DNA of 64,000 bases from Lacunisphaera limnophila (GCF_001746835.1 NZ_CP016094.1:3797501-3861500); one strand, 5' to 3'. Positions 1-8,051 are shown, numbered from the stretch's first letter. A program made the numbers and translations. The notes: generated from the sequence alone by a model not told the origin.

Positions 1-635
1 GCACGGGCCTTCCATTCTGCTATTTTGGGCTTTCCGCGTTTGTATGAAAACCCTGACGGAAAGAAAACATCTTCAAAGCATGTATCCTTTGCCTCCAGCT
101 TTTGCCCGATATCAGCCAATGCCTCCTGCAGAGCTTCAATATCTGGCTCGTGTGCCATTTGACTCCCGAGGTACTTGGCAAGCGCGCCAGCGATTTCCAA
201 ATCGTCTAATTGTACACGAACATGGTCTTCCGCGGTATATGTGGCAGGAATTACATCAAGGAGCGTTCGGTCGCTCTCGTTGATGGCAACATCCAGCGAA
301 ACCTCATGAGGCCTCGCTTTTGTAGCCTTAGGTTTCCGCTCAATGGGCAGTTGGCTCGCGATAATATCGCGGAAATACGGAATGCTTTCAGCAACAATGA
401 AATCTTCTGCTTCATCACAGTCACGCTCGTCGAGCTCCTGACTTCGCTTCTTAAATATCTCACTGATGGCCATTCTAACGCTCTTAGCTCGCGATGCTTC
501 AGTTTCCATCAAGCGTTGAAATATCTCGGTCACAATAGCACGGGCATCGCCCACGCCTTGGCAGCGTACGGTTTTAATCACTATCCGTTGAGCGATCTGC
601 GCGGATCTGAAGACGCGGAGCTCTAGAGGTTCCAT
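1..635 (-). CDS. Unknown protein, last gene of the leftward island operon (3' end outside window)
   Basis: I do not recognise this protein. An open frame of 211 codons runs from an ATG at 635 to the window edge without a stop. The start lies 28 nt after the stop of the receiver-like gene, with an AAGG about 12 nt upstream. The visible part is charged and mostly helical. Around residues 111-130 it reads VSLDVAINESDRTLLDVIPA, which resembles the region 3/4 linker of sigma-70 factors (SLD...ED..LLD.IPD). The preceding 110 residues do not look like a convincing sigma region 2, so I leave it unnamed. Codon use and base composition match the other island genes. Confidence 0.75.
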   Translation of the reverse strand, partial: MEPLELRVFRSAQIAQRIVIKTVRCQGVGDARAIVTEIFQRLMETEASRAKSVRMAISEIFKKRSQELDERDCDEAEDFIVAESIPYFRDIIASQLPIERKPKATKARPHEVSLDVAINESDRTLLDVIPATYTAEDHVRVQLDDLEIAGALAKYLGSQMAHEPDIEALQEALADIGQKLEAKDTCFEDVFFPSGFSYKRGKPKIAEWKAR

Positions 636-663
636 GGTAGTTTTAGCCTTAAATTTGGTTAAC

Positions 664-2364
664 TTATGTCGACAGTAGCCCCTTGTTCTTCTCGGAGAAG
701 CGAACCCTGACTGGGCTTAGCTTCCCGGCAGCTGACTCATAAAGCTCACTGAGCTCCCGCCAGCCGTCCATACGGGGCAACACATGTTGGCGCAGCTGGG
801 AGCGGAGAGAAGCAACGCATTCGTTTCCGTCAGGGATCTGCTTAAGCAGCAGATGCGCTTCGTTGATATTGTGGATCGCTAGCTTTACATTTGATCCCCA
901 ACGACGAAGTGCTGTGACTAGACTCTTTTTAGCATCATCATCTACATTCTCCGATTGCATCAAGGAATCGACGTTTTCAGCCAGAATTTCCAGCAACTCT
1001 AAATGGTCTTGGTCGTTTTTCCACGCATCCCAAACTGCTCGCAAGTCTTGCCCAGGATTCTGCCTGTACCTGTCGGCAACGACCATGGCTTCAATGTATG
1101 GACAGGACACTACAGTCATCGGGTCAACTTGAAGCGCCCAATAAATTGTGGGTTTAGACTTTCTTACTATGCGAATCCTAGCCTCCGGATTCCAATCCTT
1201 TCGCTCGATTGAAAAAACACCTGGCTGTCTTAATGCAGCTGGTAGCGCGGTGCTATTCTCCTTCTTTAATTCCCCCCACAGTTTGGTGGAGAGATTTGAG
1301 TTCAAGGAATTGAATAATGACCATTCACTAGGTGTTCGTTCCAACACCTCCAATCCGAGTGCCTTCAAGTCAGTGATGGTTTTGTGAGGATTGCTGAGCT
1401 GGGTGCTCGAGCTGATATTCGCTTCAAGCAGGTAGAAGTCGGCGAACGAAAGCCCAGACAGTGCCTTACCCTTCACTACCCCCAGGCGCTTGCTGCATGT
1501 GGCGAGGCTGCCCCGTTGACCATACCTCAGGAAAGCTCTCAACACAGTGGCTGATTCTCCACATTTGGAACTAACAGCAGGAATTTGAATTAATCGGGTA
1601 TCAAAATGCGCCTTCCACATTTCAAGGACGCGATGAGGGTTTACGAGCGCGTGATTGGCAAACCGCAGGTACGGCCAGGCGATATCCGCTAGCCGAAATC
1701 CATCAATCTCCTCGTTCTCGCATGCACCAAGAAAGTCACTAAGAATAAGGTTTTCGTCCGATTTGCGCCGTGCATGAGCTCTAGTTGATGCGATCAAGGC
1801 TTCACCCATCAATTTTGGGCCTGCCTTCTTTAATATCGATCCCGCAATCGAATCATACGCGCTGAATAGCGTGCTCACGACTTCGAGCGAAGCCTCGTGA
1901 TTAAATCCAAAGATCAACTCATCGATATTTTCTTCGCCCTGCTTTTTCCACAACCGCACATTACTATATACCAAGTCCTGACGTGTATTTGAATAAAACA
2001 GGATATGAATACTCTTTGAATTCAGTTCATCCCTGAGGCAGATCAAATCATGGGCGAGCTCGACCCCGTAGGACATTTTTTCCTGCATTGATACACCCTC
2101 GAACCCCGGCGTTCCTGCAGGTATCTGATCCCAGTTCACATCGACTAAAAAGATCGTGTTCTCCCAATCAGACTGAGGAGTAGCCTCAAGGTCAGCCGGC
2201 AAAATGGTCCGAAACTGAACCCCTAAAGAGTCATCTTGGGCCGTCGCCTCAACGCCACTGGGCGAAGGAAGCCACCGATTGTTCATAAATCCGAAGTGGT
2301 CTAGCTTCGGAATACCGGATGCTTCCGGCCGGTCGTCGAGCATTACTATTTGGATGCGTTTCAT
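664..2364 (-). CDS. Response-regulator-like protein: N-terminal receiver-like domain plus large unknown C-terminal domain
   Basis: 566 aa. The N-terminal ~150 residues have the skeleton of a phosphoacceptor receiver: acidic pair D10-D11 after a hydrophobic strand (QIVMLDDR), a candidate phosphoacceptor D75 in IFLVDVNWD, and a S/T-containing strand ILFYSNT (about 122-127). The loop between strands is longer than in CheY-like receivers. The remaining ~400 residues are mainly helical with no HTH or enzyme motif that I recognise, so the output is unknown. I chose the ATG at 2364 because it follows the kinase-like stop by 4 nt and has GAGAAG upstream; an in-frame ATG at 2403 would overlap the kinase gene. 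Probable partner of the upstream kinase-like protein. Confidence 0.75.
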   Translation of the reverse strand: MKRIQIVMLDDRPEASGIPKLDHFGFMNNRWLPSPSGVEATAQDDSLGVQFRTILPADLEATPQSDWENTIFLVDVNWDQIPAGTPGFEGVSMQEKMSYGVELAHDLICLRDELNSKSIHILFYSNTRQDLVYSNVRLWKKQGEENIDELIFGFNHEASLEVVSTLFSAYDSIAGSILKKAGPKLMGEALIASTRAHARRKSDENLILSDFLGACENEEIDGFRLADIAWPYLRFANHALVNPHRVLEMWKAHFDTRLIQIPAVSSKCGESATVLRAFLRYGQRGSLATCSKRLGVVKGKALSGLSFADFYLLEANISSSTQLSNPHKTITDLKALGLEVLERTPSEWSLFNSLNSNLSTKLWGELKKENSTALPAALRQPGVFSIERKDWNPEARIRIVRKSKPTIYWALQVDPMTVVSCPYIEAMVVADRYRQNPGQDLRAVWDAWKNDQDHLELLEILAENVDSLMQSENVDDDAKKSLVTALRRWGSNVKLAIHNINEAHLLLKQIPDGNECVASLRSQLRQHVLPRMDGWRELSELYESAAGKLSPVRVRFSEKNKGLLST

Positions 2365-2368
2365 GTGT

Positions 2369-4102
2369 TTATTTCTTCTCGCATGCTGGATGCCGATACT
2401 CAAACCCGCGGGTGCCTACATTTCCCGGGATTTGAAGAGTGGTTCTGATTCGGGGTGATGCGCTCGTCGTTTGGAACAGTTCGTACTCTGGGCCTTGCCA
2501 CTGTGCGGTCGCCGCAATCCGCTGGGCATAACCCAAGCCAGTGTTTGCGCTACCAGTTTCATCTGCGAGCTGCTTTTGGAGCTCCAAAGCGCCATCCATA
2601 TCTGTTTCGTTGTGCCAGGTAATTTTCAAACTGTTGGCTGTTGTTATTTCAGCATAGACCCAGACAATTGACTGATGCTTTTTGTGAAAGGCCGCGTTTC
2701 GCATCGCCGCGCTTAGAGCAAACTCTATGTCCCCCGGGTAACCTAGAAAGCTAGCGTTCCAATTCGCGCCCTGTGGCTCATGTAGCTTAAGCTCATCGGG
2801 ATCGTAAACTAGCCAAAGGCCCCAGACATCACTCAGGATTTTGCTAAGACTCGACCAAACAGGCTTTGCCCCCCCTTCTCGTCTTCCACCGACGCTGACG
2901 TAGAATGCCCTCGCCTTGAAAGCAGCAGCCTGGGCTAGTGACGAAACTCTAGCAGGATCAACCAACGCACCCGAGATAGAATAGTCGAGATCCGCCAGTG
3001 TTTGCCCAGTTGATACGCCGCGCTGCCTAATGGATTTCAGAAGGGAGTGGGCTTCATGCAGTTTATTTATACCAAGCGAAGTTTTGATTCGGCCTAAATC
3101 ATTGACGATTTCGTGCATCATCTGCCTTGCGGTTTCTCGCATACCCGCGTTTTCGCCTGCCAATCTGCTCTGCTTAGCGACAAATACAGCTGTATTAAGC
3201 AATGAGCTTAGGCGGTCTGCGACATTGTAGCAGCGACGAATCACAAAATCATCGATCGGTGCTTCCGGGTCGATCACCACCGTCAATCCTGAATTGCCCA
3301 GTTGCTCGCCAAGAATCTCTCGCTTAACGGCCCATAGCGGCCTCGGCATCACCAATAGGATGTTCCCCAAGGGCAGCAGGGCGGCAACGTCGTTGAGGTA
3401 TTCTTTATCATTTCCTACGGACGCTGCTACAATATCGATCTGGAGCGCTTCCTCCGCGTCCTGTACCTTCCCTTTTGGAAGTCCCGAGCAAGTGATACTG
3501 ACATCACGCTTGGCCCGCTTTGCACTGGCGGTTTTTTTCAGGACAGCCGTCCAATTGGATTCTTGCTCGAGAATATCGACTGATTTCCATTCGCCGTCGC
3601 CATCAAGTGTTGGTTCGGCAATTTCATCTAGCATTCGCCCTTCATCAGAGGCCGTTGCAGTGGAGATGCCCACCTCTACGAGGAAAAGATTTTGATCCTC
3701 ACTTAGCTTTCTTTGGGCGGGTTTTTTTGAACTGAAGGTTAACGCGGCCGAGCTCTTGCCACTATAGTGGTTGGCTACTTTTTGATAAAATGACTCCCCG
3801 CGATTTCGAGCGGATAAAGTCACGTAACCGAACCTTTTGATCATCCGCAAATGGTCAGTACCCTGACCACAGTTCACTAATGCCGGACTGCGGATGTCTA
3901 GGCCGTGGGCTTTGGGTGAAATGGCGGCATATAGAACTAAACGGATTGTCGGAGGCAGGTACCCCTCACGAAGACAGCGGATCAGGAACGCGTTCGCGAT
4001 ACCTGGCGCTCTGGCGGCGATATCCTCAATGCCCCTGATGTCGGCCGGTAACTCCAGCGGTTGGTGATAAACCCAAAGGTCGTCCTTTATGGTCGCCGAC
4101 AT
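2369..4102 (-). CDS. Atypical sensor histidine-kinase-like ATPase
   Basis: 577 aa, no membrane segment apparent, so probably cytoplasmic. Residues 1-300 form a sensor or partner domain that I do not recognise. A histidine-phosphotransfer-like helix follows (ARQMMHEIVNDLG, H330). A GHKL-type ATPase occupies about 415-565: N-box around N469 (AAMRNAAFHKK), D/N-rich segment ITWHNETD (about 494-501) and G-box TGLGYA (521-526). The spacing between the H-box and N-box, and the weak H-box, are unlike classical kinases. The gene starts 38 nt after the ABC permease stop and is followed 4 nt later by the receiver-like gene, so the pair is probably co-transcribed with the transporter. Confidence 0.75.
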   Translation of the reverse strand: MSATIKDDLWVYHQPLELPADIRGIEDIAARAPGIANAFLIRCLREGYLPPTIRLVLYAAISPKAHGLDIRSPALVNCGQGTDHLRMIKRFGYVTLSARNRGESFYQKVANHYSGKSSAALTFSSKKPAQRKLSEDQNLFLVEVGISTATASDEGRMLDEIAEPTLDGDGEWKSVDILEQESNWTAVLKKTASAKRAKRDVSITCSGLPKGKVQDAEEALQIDIVAASVGNDKEYLNDVAALLPLGNILLVMPRPLWAVKREILGEQLGNSGLTVVIDPEAPIDDFVIRRCYNVADRLSSLLNTAVFVAKQSRLAGENAGMRETARQMMHEIVNDLGRIKTSLGINKLHEAHSLLKSIRQRGVSTGQTLADLDYSISGALVDPARVSSLAQAAAFKARAFYVSVGGRREGGAKPVWSSLSKILSDVWGLWLVYDPDELKLHEPQGANWNASFLGYPGDIEFALSAAMRNAAFHKKHQSIVWVYAEITTANSLKITWHNETDMDGALELQKQLADETGSANTGLGYAQRIAATAQWQGPEYELFQTTSASPRIRTTLQIPGNVGTRGFEYRHPACEKK

Positions 4103-4140
4103 TACTAAATGCCTACCGCCGACCCGGATTCATGGCGAGC

Positions 4141-4917
4141 TTACTGTTCATGAGACGCCATTGGGAGCCAACGCAGGAGCCGGCGCTCAGCCACCGTGAC
4201 AAGTTGGTTCAATGTGATACCAACGGAACCGGTAACTAAGATGGCCGCATAGGTTTCCGGTATCCGGTACGCTGATTGAAAGTCGTAGATCTTACGCCCG
4301 AGGCCATTTTCACTGATGCCGATAAACATCTCGCCAGCTATGCTGAGTGCCAACCCGTAGCCTGCTGCTATCCTGATGCCGGCAAGGATATGAGGGAGTG
4401 CCTCCCAAAACAGAACTTGGGTGCCGGTTGCCCATGCTCCCAGGCCAAGAATCTTAGCCTGCTGCAAGCGTCGGCGGTTGGCTAATCGGGCGCCACTGAT
4501 CGTATTGATCAGGATAACCAACAACGCAGGGTATGCCGCCATCGCCACGAGAGATCCTTGCCCGACGCCTACCAATATCAAAAAGAGCGGGAATAATGCT
4601 GTGGGGGGAACCGAACGCATCGCGTGAAGCGGCCCTTCGATCGCCGCATATATGCGCTCATGATAGCCAAGCCATAGTCCGAACGGGATCCCGAAAGCGG
4701 TCGCAATGACCAACGCCATCAAAAGGCGCAGGAGGGTTGCCACGAGATCAATCAACAACCCAGACGGCGTTAACAGTTCGACTAAGGCCCCGGCAACACT
4801 CAACGGGGTTGGCAGGATTATCGGATCGACGAACTTACCTGCCGTGAGCCCGAACCAGATGATCAGGATACACGCAAATGTGGCCAAAGCACGAAGGGGA
4901 CTTCTAGAGATGGCCAT
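4141..4917 (-). CDS. ABC transporter permease, NitT/TauT (SsuC/TauC) type
   Basis: 258 aa integral membrane protein of the binding-protein-dependent transport family, forming the inner-membrane channel of the island importer. About six hydrophobic segments are visible. The EAA-like loop lies around AKILGLGAWATGTQVLFWEALPHILAGIRIA, in the position expected for coupling to the ATPase. The ATG at 4917 overlaps the end of the ATPase gene by 14 nt; an ATG at 4974 would add 19 polar residues deep inside that gene and is less likely. The substrate cannot be read from the sequence; relatives carry nitrate, sulfonates, taurine or thiamine precursors. Confidence 0.85.
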   Translation of the reverse strand: MAISRSPLRALATFACILIIWFGLTAGKFVDPIILPTPLSVAGALVELLTPSGLLIDLVATLLRLLMALVIATAFGIPFGLWLGYHERIYAAIEGPLHAMRSVPPTALFPLFLILVGVGQGSLVAMAAYPALLVILINTISGARLANRRRLQQAKILGLGAWATGTQVLFWEALPHILAGIRIAAGYGLALSIAGEMFIGISENGLGRKIYDFQSAYRIPETYAAILVTGSVGITLNQLVTVAERRLLRWLPMASHEQ

Positions 4918-5677
4918 GGCGTAGGATCTCGATAAGTGGTTCTTGGGCTTCCTGATATTCACGCGATTCCTCATTCCGAGGGAACGCGAGAGGAACTGAA
5001 AAGTCTCCCAAGACTCGGACGGGGCGTTGCCCGATAATTATGCAACGATCCGCAAGTGCCATCGCATCAGAAAGATTATGCGTGATAAGCAGAATAGTCA
5101 TCTGACCACGGGTGGAGAGCTGACGCAGGCCATGGGTGATTACATCCTTGGTCCGTCGATCCAGCATCGAGAAATTCTCGTCTAGAATTAGGCACTTGGG
5201 CTTCCAGGAGAGGCTGCGCGCGACTGCCAAGCGCTGAAGTTCTCCTCCAGATACGTGGGCCGGAAAGCTGTTGGCCAGATGTTGAAGCCCAAATAATTCG
5301 AGCAATTCATCAGTACGGCTATCAATCTCGGTCTTGTTCCAGCCCAGCGACTCCAAGGGCCACATGATATTCTTGCGAATCGAATGCCAGGGGAAGACCG
5401 CATTCATGGGTGCTTGGTCAATGTAAACGATATCGGACAACCGATCCGTAAAGTCTGTCCGCCACGTGATCGCAGCAGGCTCGTGCGTGAGCGTCCCGGC
5501 CAGCAGTTTGGCGAAGGTGCTTTTCCCACTTCCACTGCCGCCCATGAGGGCGACGAACTGACCTGCCATCAATTTTAAAGAGAAATCCCTAAAGAGCAGA
5601 TCGTGATCATCAACCAGCTTTGACTTGTAGCCAAAACTGAGTCTTTCGACCACGACTGCGGGCGCAGCGGGATTCAT
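4904..5677 (-). CDS. ABC transporter ATP-binding protein, NitT/TauT type
   Basis: 257 aa ATPase of the island importer. Walker A GGSGSGKS is at 46-53, followed by the ABC signature VSGGELQRLAVARS, Walker B LILDENFSMLD and a switch-histidine region LLITHNLSDAMALADR, all intact. The length is usual for SsuB/TauB. The start codon overlaps the stop of the binding-protein gene in an ATGA, and the end overlaps the permease start, which supports translational coupling. Base composition is clearly lower in G+C than the nitrate transporter ATPases further right, so this set is a separate acquisition, not a local duplicate. Confidence 0.9.
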   Translation of the reverse strand: MNPAAPAVVVERLSFGYKSKLVDDHDLLFRDFSLKLMAGQFVALMGGSGSGKSTFAKLLAGTLTHEPAAITWRTDFTDRLSDIVYIDQAPMNAVFPWHSIRKNIMWPLESLGWNKTEIDSRTDELLELFGLQHLANSFPAHVSGGELQRLAVARSLSWKPKCLILDENFSMLDRRTKDVITHGLRQLSTRGQMTILLITHNLSDAMALADRCIIIGQRPVRVLGDFSVPLAFPRNEESREYQEAQEPLIEILRHGHL

Positions 5678-6648
5678 TTTGTCGGCGCCAAAAGGGCAGC
5701 GGCATCCACCGACTTCGGCAGTTCGCCAATTTCTCTCATCAGATCACTGAATTGCTGCACGTTCTTAAGGTCAGTTTCCGTGGGCAAAACATCAGCGACA
5801 AGGTTGACATGTGGTATGACCTCGGGGGCTAGCTTGGTAAATCCGGAAAGCGAGTTCCGTGCCCCAGCCGGATCGTTGCGTGCGAGTAAAACCGCCTGTC
5901 CCAATGTTTCACTGAAACGCTTGGCGGCTTCCGGGTGTTCAGTCTCGAATTTGCGAGAAATCACAGAGCATGAGATCGGGCTGGGCTCGAGCATGGCGAC
6001 GTAGACAGAGCCGAAAAGCTTGCGGTATTCTTTTTGCTTAAGGAGCGCCGTGAGTGTGGGCTCATAGGCAAACAACGCGTCAATGGCACCCGATTGTAGA
6101 GCTGAAATATGGCTGGATGGCGGGAGCTGAATCAATTCGACGGATGCTGGATCAATTCCGCGGCTTTTCAGGAAGGCTTTGAGCAAATTTAGCGCCGTAG
6201 TCCCGGGATAAAGGCCGACCTTATGACCCTTAAGGTCATCCAGTTTCTTCAAGGCACTGTCCGCTCGGGTAACGATACTATCGTACGGGGAAGCCTCGCT
6301 CATTTTGCTGTGCAGGATGATTCGCACTCGCCCTGGAAATTGTGCCTCCAGGTTGAGAATGGGCACCATGGAAACCCCAGTTACCGCATCAACCTGATTA
6401 GCCACCAATGCGTTGATCATCTCGTTCGCGCTGGTGAAGAGTTTGGCTTCGACCTCGATACCGTTGCTTTTGAACAGACCCTGTGTCTGGCCCAAGAATA
6501 ACGGCACATTCAACACCACAGGTGCGTACGCCACTTTGATTGATACTGGCGGTTGGCTATCAGCAGGCAAAGCTTGTTGCCCAAAGGCCTGCCAAGCGGA
6601 TCCAAGCCAAAGGGTGATGGCCAATAATGAATGCGATAGTTTTTTCAT
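5674..6648 (-). CDS. Periplasmic substrate-binding protein, NMT1/SsuA-like
   Basis: 324 aa. A signal peptide is evident (KKLSHSLLAITLWLGSAWQAFG, cleavage near residue 24), so it is exported. The mature part follows the NMT1/THI5-like pattern: strand VSIKVAYAPVVLNVPLFLGQTQGLF, hinge segment LDDLKGHKVGLYPGTTALNLL, and LQSGAIDALFAYEPTLTALL. It captures the ligand for the adjacent permease and ATPase. The ligand is unknown; the family spans nitrate, sulfonates, pyrimidine precursors and aromatic acids. It begins 11 nt after the SRPBCC gene and overlaps the ATPase start by 4 nt. Confidence 0.85.
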   Translation of the reverse strand: MKKLSHSLLAITLWLGSAWQAFGQQALPADSQPPVSIKVAYAPVVLNVPLFLGQTQGLFKSNGIEVEAKLFTSANEMINALVANQVDAVTGVSMVPILNLEAQFPGRVRIILHSKMSEASPYDSIVTRADSALKKLDDLKGHKVGLYPGTTALNLLKAFLKSRGIDPASVELIQLPPSSHISALQSGAIDALFAYEPTLTALLKQKEYRKLFGSVYVAMLEPSPISCSVISRKFETEHPEAAKRFSETLGQAVLLARNDPAGARNSLSGFTKLAPEVIPHVNLVADVLPTETDLKNVQQFSDLMREIGELPKSVDAAALLAPTK

Positions 6649-6659
6649 ACTGTGTGAGG

Positions 6660-7154
6660 CTATGACTGCGTTACCGCGGCGGAATCTGAATCATTCGCGG
6701 CTTGCGACCGGCTGATGTTCATCCGTGCAGCATCAAATACCTTGGCGATTGCTCGCTTCATGTACCATTCCACCAGATTCGAGATCAGTGGCAGGCCGAG
6801 GATCCCCAGACAATCGAACCGGCAGCTCACCCGAAGCTGGCTTCCACGACCATCGGGCTCAAATTCGTACATTACATCGTGAGGTAATGGGAGTGGCCCA
6901 CGCTCAGCAGGACTGCTGCTCATGCCCCAAGTCTGACCTTCGGCATAGTGTGTGATATGCCCGAGGTATTTTTGCGGCCAACCAAGGATCGTGTGGGTCT
7001 CCGCAACCGGCGTGCCGATTCTTAAGGTAGTCGGGGCAAAAAAAGAACGCAGCATCGGTACATTGCCCGAGACCAGCCTAGGGTGCCCTGCGGCGTGCCA
7101 GAGACCTGCCACGCCCGTGTCAAATCGCTGAGATAGTGTTACGCTTTTCTGCAT
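6660..7154 (-). CDS. SRPBCC (START-like) domain protein, first gene of the island operon
   Basis: 164 aa. The pattern of a start-domain fold is recognisable: an N-terminal strand MQKSVTLSQRFDTGVAGLW, a middle sheet with HDVMYEFEPDGRGSQLRVSCRFDC, and a C-terminal helix LISNLVEWYMKRAIAKVFDAARMN. Such proteins bind hydrophobic or aromatic ligands, so it may handle what the adjacent ABC importer brings in (inference). I chose the ATG at 7154; upstream in-frame codons to 7265 would run through the 22-bp palindrome at 7233-7254 and encode a non-domain-like, Cys-rich stretch. No Shine-Dalgarno sequence is apparent. Confidence 0.7.
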   Translation of the reverse strand: MQKSVTLSQRFDTGVAGLWHAAGHPRLVSGNVPMLRSFFAPTTLRIGTPVAETHTILGWPQKYLGHITHYAEGQTWGMSSSPAERGPLPLPHDVMYEFEPDGRGSQLRVSCRFDCLGILGLPLISNLVEWYMKRAIAKVFDAARMNISRSQAANDSDSAAVTQS

Positions 7155-7232
7155 TTTAACGCGAAATAGCCGCCAACAGTTTGCCGAGGTCGGCCCCGAG
7201 CATTGAGAGGCAGTGATACAACATATGGGTAA

Positions 7233-7254
7233 GGCGCAGACAATTGTCTGCGCC
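7233..7254. promoter_or_regulatory. Perfect 22-bp palindrome, putative operator copy 1
   Basis: Perfect inverted repeat with core GACAATTGTC, flanked by GGCGCA on the left and TGCGCC on the right. It lies 79 nt upstream of the SRPBCC start, the head of the leftward operon. Two related copies stand before the other two island units. A dimeric regulator site is the simplest reading; no T-tract follows, so it is not a terminator. Confidence 0.6.
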
Positions 7255-7327
7255 CCGTATGGCAACCCATTTTGATCAAATGATACTTACGTATTCGTTG
7301 ATTTCGTGTTACTTATGAGTGAATCGA

Positions 7328-7651
7328 TCACCAGGTAATCGGCGGCGGCATGCGCGGCAGTTCAATGGGTTTAAGCATACCATTGAAGTTGGAAGCGAGG
7401 AGGCGCCCAGAAACGGGATCCTCCAGGTACCCACCCTTCATCACACCGCACGAGTTGCCAAAGGAGTCTTTGACGGCACCGCCAGCGTGCTCGAACAATT
7501 TCACGGTGGGACTCACATAGTGAACTTTGGGAAACACGGGCGCGAGCATGGAGAGAGGGCTCAGGTCGATGGTCTCGTTGGTAGACTTCTTGCGAATGCG
7601 ACTGGCAGGAGGGTTCAGGCTTTCGAGGAGTTCTTGATAGTTGTAGCTCAT
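7328..7651 (-). CDS. Orphan 107-aa protein of the island regulon
   Basis: I do not recognise this protein. It starts MSYNYQELLESLNPPASRIR and ends in a proline-rich tail LPRMPPPITW. The middle carries a glycine/cysteine segment (AGGAVKDSFGNSCGVMKGG). It has no signal peptide or membrane span. The stop lies 173 nt upstream of the SRPBCC start, on the same strand. A palindrome related to the operon operator sits 37 nt upstream of the start (7688-7699). Coding character is supported by a clean frame and amino-acid composition, but no ribosome-binding site is obvious. Roles as peptide precursor, chaperone or small regulator are all possible and unproven. Confidence 0.6.
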   Translation of the reverse strand: MSYNYQELLESLNPPASRIRKKSTNETIDLSPLSMLAPVFPKVHYVSPTVKLFEHAGGAVKDSFGNSCGVMKGGYLEDPVSGRLLASNFNGMLKPIELPRMPPPITW

Positions 7652-7687
7652 AGAGGTGAGGGTTGAATTGTTACCAGCCTGAGGCCC

Positions 7688-7699
7688 GGATAATTGTCC
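7688..7699. promoter_or_regulatory. GGATAATTGTCC imperfect palindrome, putative operator copy 2
   Basis: A 12-bp near-palindrome sharing AATTGTCCG with the 7866 copy and the GACAATT core (as GGACAATTATCC on the other strand) with both copies. It is 37 nt upstream of the leftward 107-aa gene and 196 nt before the rightward small-gene unit, so it could serve the former. Confidence 0.5.
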
Positions 7700-7865
7700 G
7701 TTCTGTTTTTCATGCAGATTGGCCCAAAGGATGTGTGGTACGCACCTTACCCCCAGGCCGCGTCAACCAGCCGACACCGGCGTAGTGAGCACACCTGTAC
7801 GAGGCCAAGCGCCCGGAACATCAACCATCCGAATTGCCTACCCATCTCGGGCGTCGAGGTGGGGA

Positions 7866-7881
7866 GACAATTGTCCGCGCC
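7866..7881. promoter_or_regulatory. GACAATTGTC operator copy 3, before the small-peptide unit
   Basis: Ten-base palindrome GACAATTGTC followed by CGCGCC, matching the right half of the 7233 copy at 15 of 16 positions. It ends 14 nt before the start codon at 7896, so a bound protein would block transcription or the site lies in the leader. Confidence 0.55.
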
Positions 7882-7895
7882 ATAGTAAGGACACC

Positions 7896-8051
7896 ATGAA
7901 GCAACGGATCTCTAATCGCCCTGCGACCCTCTTGGACGAGGAGGAGAACGAGACTAATCTCGTGGTGCAAATAGAGGAAAGCGGAGACCGCGACACCAAC
8001 TTTGAAACTCAGCCTTGTGAAGCCTCAGCCCCACAAGACGAAGCCCTATAG
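7896..8051 (+). CDS. Small acidic protein (51 aa), first gene of the small-peptide unit
   Basis: 51 aa, starting MKQRISNRPATLLDEEENET and strongly acidic thereafter (LVVQIEESGDRDTNFETQPCEASAPQDEAL). It has one cysteine and no membrane span. An AAGG 5-8 nt upstream and the immediately preceding operator copy support the ATG at 7896 over an in-frame ATG at 7719, whose extension reads as low-complexity basic sequence. No family recognised. It could be a leader or immunity-like partner of the Cys-rich peptide 81 nt downstream, but this is only positional inference. Confidence 0.5.
   Translation: MKQRISNRPATLLDEEENETNLVVQIEESGDRDTNFETQPCEASAPQDEAL

Noticed and set aside
44-626. Rightward open frames of 79 and 138 codons at the left edge
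   Set aside because: They lie antisense to a 211-codon leftward frame that stays open to the window edge, continues the operon and has a natural start; the rightward frames have no start signals.
2369-4102. Assignment of the kinase/receiver pair to the Detocs defence system
   Set aside because: Detocs encodes a sensor kinase, a small receiver protein and a receiver-effector with a nucleosidase. No nucleosidase or second receiver is seen, and the domain lengths do not fit.
7155-7265. Longer start for the island SRPBCC protein
   Set aside because: The extension would translate the perfect palindrome at 7233-7254 and adds Cys-rich, non-domain residues; the ATG at 7154 fits the fold.
7719-7895. 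Longer start for the 51-aa acidic protein
   Set aside because: The extra 59 residues are basic and low in information, and would place the operator copy at 7866 inside the coding region.
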